Positions 6,511 through 10,149 of a DNA stretch of 10,149 nucleotides are shown here, piece after piece. The notes under the pieces were generated by a model that saw only the letters and a program-made list of their open reading frames with translations, ran no database searches and had not been told where the DNA came from. The DNA is from VRUE01 sp036525295 (GTDB lineage Bacteria; Actinomycetota; Thermoleophilia; Solirubrobacterales; 70-9): the NCBI GenBank assembly GCA_036525295.1, contig DATDAQ010000078.1:1-10149 (forward strand), written 5' to 3'. The translations under genes were made by a program, and so were the position numbers. Position 1 is the stretch's first letter; the number at the start of each line of letters is the position of its first letter.

Positions 6511-7356
6511 GTGAGTGAGGCCGTTCCCACCCCGGATCCAAAAGGCCCCACTCGTAAGCCACCTCGCGAGGCGATCGCCGAGGCCAAGGTCAGGGCTCCG
6601 ACGCGGGGGAACAGGAAGCTCGAGGAGTTCCTTCGGGCCGTCAACGGCGACGAGCAGGTGCGGGCCTGGTGGTACATGGCGCAGGTCCATGCCGAGCGGC
6701 TGGGGATGTCGGACCACTCCTGGGTCCACACCCAGATCGTGCTCAACATCGCCCTGCGCCTGCTGCGCCTGCTGGTCAAGGCCGGGGTGGAGCCGGCGGT
6801 CGTCGCCGACCACGGGTTGTCGCCCCGCGACGCCGAGGTCGTCGTGGCGGGCGGCGCCCTGCTGCACGACGTCGGCATGTCGATCCACCGCGTCGATCAC
6901 GAGGCCTACAGCCTCTTCCTCGCCAGCGCCGCCCTCGAGCGGCTGCTCGCGGATTCCTACCGGGAGCCGGAGCGGACGGTCGTGGCCTCGGAGATCCTGC
7001 ACGCGATCATCGGCCACCGCCGCCGCGGCGAGCCCTACACGCTGGAGGCGGGTGTTGTCAGGGTCGCCGACGCACTCGACATGGCACAGGGCCGTACCCG
7101 GATCCCGCTGGAAGCCGGGCAGGAGGGCATCCACTCGATCTCGGCCGCGGCCATCGACGAGGTCAGGATCGAGGCGGGGGAGACGCGGCCGCTGCGGATC
7201 GAGATCGAGCTGAATAACTCCGCCGGCATCTTCCAGGTCGACGACCTGCTGGCAACGAAGATCCGCGACACCCCGCTGGAGGGCAAGGTCGAAGTCCTCG
7301 CCAAGATCGAGGGCGAGACCGAGAAGCGATTGCTGAGCGGTTTCAGACTTGACTGA
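6511..7356 (+). CDS. HD-domain metal-dependent phosphohydrolase
   Basis: A 281-residue cytoplasmic protein with an HD hydrolase domain. The metal-binding set is His73 (WVHTQ), the HD pair His119-Asp120 in GALLHDVGMS, and Asp187 within VADALD (185-190). HRVDHE (126-131) and ILHAIIGHRRR (162-172) add the extra histidines typical of the superfamily. Residues 1-35 are a basic, Pro-rich probably disordered tail, and about 205-281 form a C-terminal region of strand-like character (RPLRIEIELNN, EVLAKIEGE) that I do not recognise. HD enzymes hydrolyse phosphate esters of nucleotides, including ppGpp, dNTPs and cyclic dinucleotides; the substrate here is unknown. The proposed start excludes eleven residues encoded by the hairpin. 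It is a single gene with its own promoter, converging on the small membrane-protein gene. Confidence 0.85.
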   Translation: MSEAVPTPDPKGPTRKPPREAIAEAKVRAPTRGNRKLEEFLRAVNGDEQVRAWWYMAQVHAERLGMSDHSWVHTQIVLNIALRLLRLLVKAGVEPAVVADHGLSPRDAEVVVAGGALLHDVGMSIHRVDHEAYSLFLASAALERLLADSYREPERTVVASEILHAIIGHRRRGEPYTLEAGVVRVADALDMAQGRTRIPLEAGQEGIHSISAAAIDEVRIEAGETRPLRIEIELNNSAGIFQVDDLLATKIRDTPLEGKVEVLAKIEGETEKRLLSGFRLD

Positions 7357-7425
7357 GGAGGCGCAGCCGTTGCCAGGCAAGGACGCAGGGAGCGTGGCGT
7401 GCTCCGCACGCGAGCGACCGAGGAC

Positions 7426-7441
7426 GCCGCCTGACGGCGGC
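7426..7441. terminator. Hairpin between convergent genes
   Basis: GCCGCC-TGAC-GGCGGC forms a 6-bp all-GC stem with a 4-base loop. It lies between the stops of the HD gene (7356) and the small membrane-protein gene (7450), so it could serve as a bidirectional terminator. No T-run is present on either side. Confidence 0.4.
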
Positions 7442-7449
7442 TGCGACCC

Positions 7450-7707
7450 TCAGCCGTAACGCTGGAGGTCGTAGCGGCGTTGTTCTTTGCGCTTCTCGAG
7501 GCGACCCTGGACCACGGAGAGCACGATCACGAGGATCGCGAAGAAGGCGATCACGCCGAAGCAGAAGAAGGTCACAGTCTTGTCGGTCGTCGGGCCGGCG
7601 AGGCCGACGCCGTTCTCGGCCAGTGCGACCGGCGTCGCCAGCAGCAGCGAGAGCAATGCGGCGCAGAGGGCCGCAGCGATTCCGGTTCGGCGCGAGGGAG
7701 CCTTCAC
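7450..7707 (-). CDS. Small membrane protein with signal peptide and one TM segment
   Basis: An 85-residue protein. Residues 1-30 look like a cleavable signal peptide: basic Lys2/Arg6/Arg7, a hydrophobic core and ALA before Glu31. After about 15 polar residues there is one hydrophobic segment (about 46-67, FFCFGVIAFFAILVIVLSVV) and a strongly basic tail (QGRLEKRKEQRRYDLQRYG). The predicted topology is outside N-terminus, inside basic C-terminus. No family is recognised. TAGATT seven bases before the GTG at 7707 supports both the start and the reality of the gene. It is divergent from uppP across 77 bp, which hints at an envelope role (inference only). Without cleavage it would be a two-TM hairpin protein. 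Confidence 0.7.
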   Translation of the reverse strand: MKAPSRRTGIAAALCAALLSLLLATPVALAENGVGLAGPTTDKTVTFFCFGVIAFFAILVIVLSVVQGRLEKRKEQRRYDLQRYG

Positions 7708-7714
7708 CCCCGGG

Positions 7715-7720
7715 AATCTA
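7715..7720 (-). promoter_or_regulatory. -10 element of the small membrane-protein gene
   Basis: The minus strand reads TAGATT (TAnnnT) seven bases before the GTG at 7707. The predicted transcript is leaderless, and the -35 region is not recognisable. Confidence 0.45.
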
Positions 7721-7746
7721 GCGCACCGTGGCGGCGCCGACGGCCT

Positions 7747-7776
7747 TTGCCGCGGTTTGAGGCGCTGGCATAGGAT
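7747..7776 (+). promoter_or_regulatory. uppP promoter
   Basis: TTGCCG (7747-7752) and TAGGAT (7771-7776) are separated by 18 bp. The -10 ends eight bases before the ATG at 7785, so transcription should begin at or next to the start codon. No Shine-Dalgarno sequence is present. Confidence 0.55.
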
Positions 7777-7784
7777 GCGCCGCC

Positions 7785-8600
7785 ATGAGCACCCTCGAGG
7801 CCATTGTCCTCGGCCTTGTGCAGGGGCTGACCGAGTTCCTGCCGATCTCCTCCAGCGGGCACCTGCGAATCGTGCCGGCGCTGCTCGGCTGGCCCGACCC
7901 CGGTGCCGGGTTCACCGCCGTGATCCAGCTCGGGACGATGGCGGCGGTTCTGATCTACTTCCGCGCCGACCTCTGGCGGATAGCGTCTGCCTGGCTGCGC
8001 GAATTGCGGGTGCCGATTCGCCAGGGCAGCCAAGACGCGAAGTTGGGTTGGTTCATCGTCCTGGGGACGATCCCGATCTCGATCTTCGGCTTCGTCTTCA
8101 GCGATCAGATCGAGTCCGGTGCGCGCAGCCTCTACCTGATCGGCTCGGCGCTCATCCTCTTCTCCTTCGTCATGGTTCTCGCCGAGCGGGTCGGCACCCG
8201 GCAGCGAGACCTGGCCGAGATGAACGGTCGCGACGGGCTGTTCGTCGGGATGGCCCAGGCGCTGGCCCTCATCCCCGGTGTCTCGCGCTCAGGGGCGACC
8301 ATCTCAGCCGGCCTGTTTCGCGGTTTCGACCGGGTAGCCGCGGCGCGATACTCGTTCCTGCTCTCGGTGCCGGCCGTGGTCCTGAGCGGCCTCTTCGAGC
8401 TGCGCAAGATCGGCGAGGATGGCAGTGCCTCGGTGGGGGCGACCGCGATCGCCACGCTCGTCGCCTTCGTCTCCGGCTACCTGGCGATCGCCTGGCTGCT
8501 TCGCTACCTCAGCACCCACACGCTGGAGATCTTCGTCGTCTACCGGATCGCCCTGGGCGTGCTGGTCCTAGCGCTGGCGGCCACTGGCGCGATCAGCTAA
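7785..8600 (+). CDS. uppP: Undecaprenyl-diphosphatase (UppP/BacA)
   Basis: A 271-residue integral membrane enzyme that dephosphorylates undecaprenyl diphosphate to undecaprenyl phosphate, recycling the lipid carrier for peptidoglycan and other wall polymers. Overexpression of the family gives bacitracin resistance. The two signature regions are intact: EFLPISSSGH (17-26) with the catalytic glutamate, serines and histidine, and PGVSRSGATIS (164-174) with the conserved Arg168. About seven or eight hydrophobic segments span the chain, and the length is the usual one. Translation starts at the ATG directly after a TAGGAT box. It is a single gene bounded by its own promoter and a strong hairpin terminator. 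Confidence 0.96.
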   Translation: MSTLEAIVLGLVQGLTEFLPISSSGHLRIVPALLGWPDPGAGFTAVIQLGTMAAVLIYFRADLWRIASAWLRELRVPIRQGSQDAKLGWFIVLGTIPISIFGFVFSDQIESGARSLYLIGSALILFSFVMVLAERVGTRQRDLAEMNGRDGLFVGMAQALALIPGVSRSGATISAGLFRGFDRVAAARYSFLLSVPAVVLSGLFELRKIGEDGSASVGATAIATLVAFVSGYLAIAWLLRYLSTHTLEIFVVYRIALGVLVLALAATGAIS

Positions 8601-8614
8601 GCGGCTCAGAAATA

Positions 8615-8644
8615 GCGAACGGCCCGGGGCAGTGGGCCGTTCGC
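8615..8644 (+). terminator. uppP terminator hairpin
   Basis: GCGAACGGCCC and GGGCCGTTCGC form a perfect 11-bp stem around an 8-base loop, 14 bases after the uppP stop. No T-run follows. The structure is the strongest in this gap and isolates uppP from the regulator genes. Confidence 0.75.
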
Positions 8645-8768
8645 GGTGACGAGAGAGGAGTCTCGTGCGGAAGAGCTTGCCGGGCGAAAGGCTCCTTGGA
8701 GTGAACATCCGGAGAAACACAGATCTGGCTCGGGTTGGCCCTCTTTCCCGCAAATTACGTGTATTCAG
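8645..8768 (+). other. Gene-free stretch with one small hairpin
   Basis: The one clear structure is ACGAGA / TCTCGT (8649-8666), a 6-bp stem with a 6-base loop. Purine-rich sequence and weak GAGC/GCTC pairing follow at about 8680-8700. I compared it mentally with common riboswitch cores and found no match. No convincing ORF is present. It may be extra terminator sequence, a small RNA or simply spacer. Confidence 0.3.
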
Positions 8769-8786
8769 CTGTGAAAATCCTGTGAA
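8769..8786 (-). promoter_or_regulatory. PhoB/PhoP-type direct-repeat box upstream of the response regulator
   Basis: The minus strand reads TTCACAG-GATT-TTCACAG: two identical 7-base repeats with an 11-bp period, the spacing bound head-to-tail by OmpR/PhoB-family dimers. On the plus strand it reads CTGTGAA twice, comparable to the E. coli Pho box CTGTCAT-N4 repeat. TCACAGC-N4-TCACAGC is the Mycobacterium tuberculosis PhoP consensus. It lies about 40 bp upstream of the TACAAT box of the response regulator gene, suggesting autoregulation. Confidence 0.6.
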
Positions 8787-8796
8787 CGCAGGGGTT

Positions 8797-8831
8797 TTGA
8801 CGACACGGCCGTCGCCGCGGACGCATACAAT
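8797..8831 (+). promoter_or_regulatory. Response regulator promoter
   Basis: TACAAT at 8826-8831 is the best -10 match in the window. TTGACG at 8797-8802 resembles a -35, but the 23-bp spacing is too long for normal use, so activation by the upstream box may compensate. The transcript would start near 8838 and have about 45 bases of leader, unlike the neighbouring genes. Confidence 0.45.
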
Positions 8832-8882
8832 CCTGCCGTCTTAGCGCGAGGGCACAGCTTCGTCAGCAACGACGTCCGCCAC

Positions 8883-9695
8883 TTGAACCCACAGCAGACC
8901 ATCCGGCTCGCGGTCATTGACCAGGACAGTGGTTTCGTCACCGTCCTCTCGAAGCGCACCGAGGCTGCCGGGTGGCAGCAGCGGGTCCTGACCAGCGCGA
9001 TCCCGCCCGATGAGCTGGTGGCGATGAAGCTGAACGCACTGCTGATCGACCTCTCGGTGCTGGGCGACGAAGCCTGGAGCTACCTGGAACGGGTCTGCGG
9101 AATGCTGCCCGACCTCGGCGTGGTCGTCTGCGCCGGCCGCTCCACGGTGGCCCAGCGGGTGCGGGCGCTGCGCCTCGGCGTCGACGACTGGATCGGCAAG
9201 CCCTGCCACCCCGAGGAGGTGATGGCGCGAATCGAAGCGGTATCGCGTCGCCGTCGCCGCAGCCGCACCGGCGTCGAGGCCGGGCCTCTGGTCGCCGGCG
9301 AGCTGGAGATTCGCGCCGACCAGTTCCAGGCCTTCGTCGGCGATGGCAGCCTCGACCTGACCCGGCGTGAGTTCGAGTTGCTCCAGCTCCTCGCCGACGC
9401 CAAGGGGCAGGTGCTGGAGCGCGAGGCGATCTACCAGCGCGTCTGGGGCTACGCGATGGCCCATGGCGATCGCTCCGTCGACGTCTTCATCCGCAAGCTG
9501 CGCCAGAAGCTGGAGAAGCGCTCGCCCGGGTGGGGCTACATCCACACCCACTTCGGCGTCGGCTACCGCTTCGACCCGGAGCCGATCGGCGGCACCGAGC
9601 CGGCGATGCCTGCCAAGGAGGCCGCCGCATCTACCGAGGCGCCGACCGGCGCCTCGGATTCACAAGTAGTTCACAGCAGCTTTACGCCCGCGTAA
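8883..9695 (+). CDS. OmpR/PhoB-family response regulator
   Basis: A 270-residue DNA-binding regulator. The receiver domain covers about 7-120, with acidic-pocket Asp13 and Asp15, phospho-acceptor Asp56 in LLIDLS and Lys106 in IGKP. The usual second acidic residue is Gln14, and the usual Ser/Thr after beta-4 appears to be Cys83, so phosphorylation may be altered. The winged helix (about 137-231) shows LTRREFELLQLLA, the recognition helix RSVDVFIRKLRQKL (197-210) and wing GVGYRF. The last 40 residues are a low-complexity Ala/Pro/Glu/Ser tail that also carries the second repeat box in its DNA. No histidine kinase is adjacent. The TTG at 8883 is the only start that keeps the first receiver strand; it has no Shine-Dalgarno sequence. 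A phosphate-starvation role is inferred from the boxes and the downstream lipoprotein. Confidence 0.85.
   Translation: MNPQQTIRLAVIDQDSGFVTVLSKRTEAAGWQQRVLTSAIPPDELVAMKLNALLIDLSVLGDEAWSYLERVCGMLPDLGVVVCAGRSTVAQRVRALRLGVDDWIGKPCHPEEVMARIEAVSRRRRRSRTGVEAGPLVAGELEIRADQFQAFVGDGSLDLTRREFELLQLLADAKGQVLEREAIYQRVWGYAMAHGDRSVDVFIRKLRQKLEKRSPGWGYIHTHFGVGYRFDPEPIGGTEPAMPAKEAAASTEAPTGASDSQVVHSSFTPA
9659..9687 (+). promoter_or_regulatory. PhoB/PhoP-type triple direct-repeat box upstream of the winged-helix gene
   Basis: TTCACAA (9659), TTCACAG (9670) and TTTACGC (9681) recur with an exact 11-bp period. The first two match the box at 8769-8786, in the opposite orientation. The site lies inside the last codons of the response regulator gene, about 45-73 bp before the start of the next gene. 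It probably lets that regulator, or the adjacent winged-helix protein, control the downstream genes. Confidence 0.6.
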
Positions 9696-9731
9696 CCGCG
9701 ACCGCGCCGGTCGTGGCGATCTTTGCTCGGG

Positions 9732-10019
9732 ATGCTGGAGATTCGTCCTGAGGAGCACGCGGCGCTGGTCGACGGACGGCCCCTCAGCCTCACCATGCGC
9801 GAGCTGCAACTGTTGACGACGCTGGCGGCGAACCCGCAGCGCATTCTCACCCGCGAGGAGCTCTACGCCGAGGTCTGGGGGCGCGAGCCGCGCAACGACG
9901 ACCGCTCGGTCGACGTCTACGTCAGCCGGTTGCGCTCGAAGCTGAGCGAAGCCCTTCCCGGGCAGAGCCTGATCCACACCCACAGCGGCATCGGCTACCG
10001 CTTCTCGCCGGACGGTTGA
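9732..10019 (+). CDS. Receiver-less OmpR/PhoB-type winged-helix protein
   Basis: A 95-residue protein that consists only of a C-terminal-type OmpR/PhoB winged-helix domain. It shows LTMRELQLLTTLA (20-32), REELYAEVWG (41-50), recognition helix DRSVDVYVSRLRSKL (57-71) and wing GIGYRF (86-91). It is clearly a paralogue of the effector domain of the preceding regulator, sharing LEIR, LYAEVWG/IYQRVWG and HTH-GxGYRF positions. No receiver domain is encoded between the two genes: only 36 bases separate the stop from this ATG. The TTG at 9723 would add three residues. GATCTT at 9718-9723 is a possible degenerate -10 eight bases upstream. It could be a constitutive DNA binder, a competitor at the same boxes or a partner of the upstream regulator. 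It is in the same frame as the upstream gene. Confidence 0.8.
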   Translation: MLEIRPEEHAALVDGRPLSLTMRELQLLTTLAANPQRILTREELYAEVWGREPRNDDRSVDVYVSRLRSKLSEALPGQSLIHTHSGIGYRFSPDG

Positions 10020-10057
10020 GCCCGCGCCACAAAGCGAACTAGATTTCTTATATCGTT

Positions 10058-10071
10058 CTCGAATCTTCGAG
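10058..10071. repeat. Inverted repeat just upstream of the lipoprotein gene
   Basis: CTCGAA-TC-TTCGAG is a perfect 6+6 bp palindrome with a 2-bp centre, in an AT-rich stretch (with TATATCG at 10049-10055) between the winged-helix gene and the lipoprotein. It could be an operator or a leader hairpin; nothing in the window decides between them. Confidence 0.35.
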
Positions 10072-10074
10072 CTA

Positions 10075-10149
10075 CTGAAAGCAAGGACGTTGGCGGTTCT
10101 CCTCTCGGTTGCGGTGCTGGGGGTTGGCATCGCTGCCTGCGGCAGCGAT
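10075..10149 (+). CDS. Lipoprotein, N-terminal fragment; possibly a PstS-type binding protein
   Basis: The frame runs off the window. It encodes a lipoprotein signal peptide: basic KAR, the hydrophobic core LAVLLSVAVLGVG, then the lipobox IAAC followed by GSD, so the mature protein would be anchored through the lipidated cysteine. The start is uncertain. The only standard start in frame is TTG at 10090, but that version has no positive charge. CTG at 10075 would give the expected MKAR n-region, and I chose it for that reason. The link to phosphate-binding PstS rests on the Pho-type boxes and regulators immediately upstream, not on the visible sequence. Any ABC-transporter binding protein or other lipoprotein is possible. 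Confidence 0.6.
   Translation, partial: MKARTLAVLLSVAVLGVGIAACGSD

Noticed and set aside
7487..8704. 405-codon plus-strand frame overlapping uppP
   Set aside because: It is out of frame with the UppP motifs, Arg/Pro-rich, and crosses the uppP promoter and the terminator hairpin.
8645..8768. Riboswitch or small RNA between uppP and the response regulator
   Set aside because: Only one 6-bp hairpin and weak pairings are visible, and no known riboswitch core was recognised; kept as an unassigned stretch.
1..10149. Mobile element, CRISPR array, prophage or tRNA gene
   Set aside because: No transposase or integrase motifs, no regularly spaced long repeats and no cloverleaf-like segment were seen on either strand.

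Overview
The window is GC-rich chromosomal DNA with small intergenic gaps, frequent GTG/TTG starts and almost no Shine-Dalgarno sequences. A secreted Rpf-type lysozyme-like protein, a cytochrome P450 of mycobacterial CYP135/CYP138 flavour and TAnnnT -10 boxes directly upstream of start codons all point to an actinobacterium. A Thermoleophilia/Solirubrobacterales-type organism is my best guess, but that rank is inference. I see no mobile elements, CRISPR arrays, tRNA or rRNA genes; this looks like core housekeeping and envelope DNA.

Layout. Bases 2-88 are the tail of an unidentified plus-strand gene. It converges on a minus-strand pair, an OsmC-family protein followed by a UlaG-like metallo-beta-lactamase-fold hydrolase. 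Divergent from that pair is an ABC-F ATPase (1608-3518), whose 3' end overlaps the convergent P450 gene (3493-4836). Upstream of the P450 on the same strand is purU, formyltetrahydrofolate deformylase (4943-5788). Divergent from purU is the Rpf-like secreted muralytic protein (5972-6463), with a CRP-type palindrome in its promoter. A perfect hairpin ends this gene and abuts the promoter of an HD-domain phosphohydrolase (6511-7356). A small signal-peptide/one-TM protein (7450-7707, minus) and uppP, undecaprenyl-diphosphatase (7785-8600, plus), diverge from a 77-bp promoter region. A strong terminator follows uppP.

The right end appears to be a phosphate-type regulatory cluster. It has an OmpR/PhoB-family response regulator (8883-9695), a receiver-less winged-helix paralogue (9732-10019) and the first codons of a lipoprotein (10075 to the edge), plausibly a PstS-type binding protein. 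Two sites made of 11-bp-spaced TTCACAG direct repeats lie upstream of the two regulator genes, the second inside the 3' end of the first gene. They resemble PhoB/PhoP boxes and suggest autoregulation.

Two themes link the genes. Rpf (wall cleavage), UppP (lipid carrier recycling) and perhaps the small membrane protein serve the cell envelope. And six genes carry a TAnnnT hexamer ending 7-10 nt before the start codon with no Shine-Dalgarno sequence, so leaderless or near-leaderless transcription looks like the local rule. No stretch longer than 300 bases lacks a gene; the largest gap, 8601-8882, holds a terminator, a small hairpin, a Pho-type box and a promoter.
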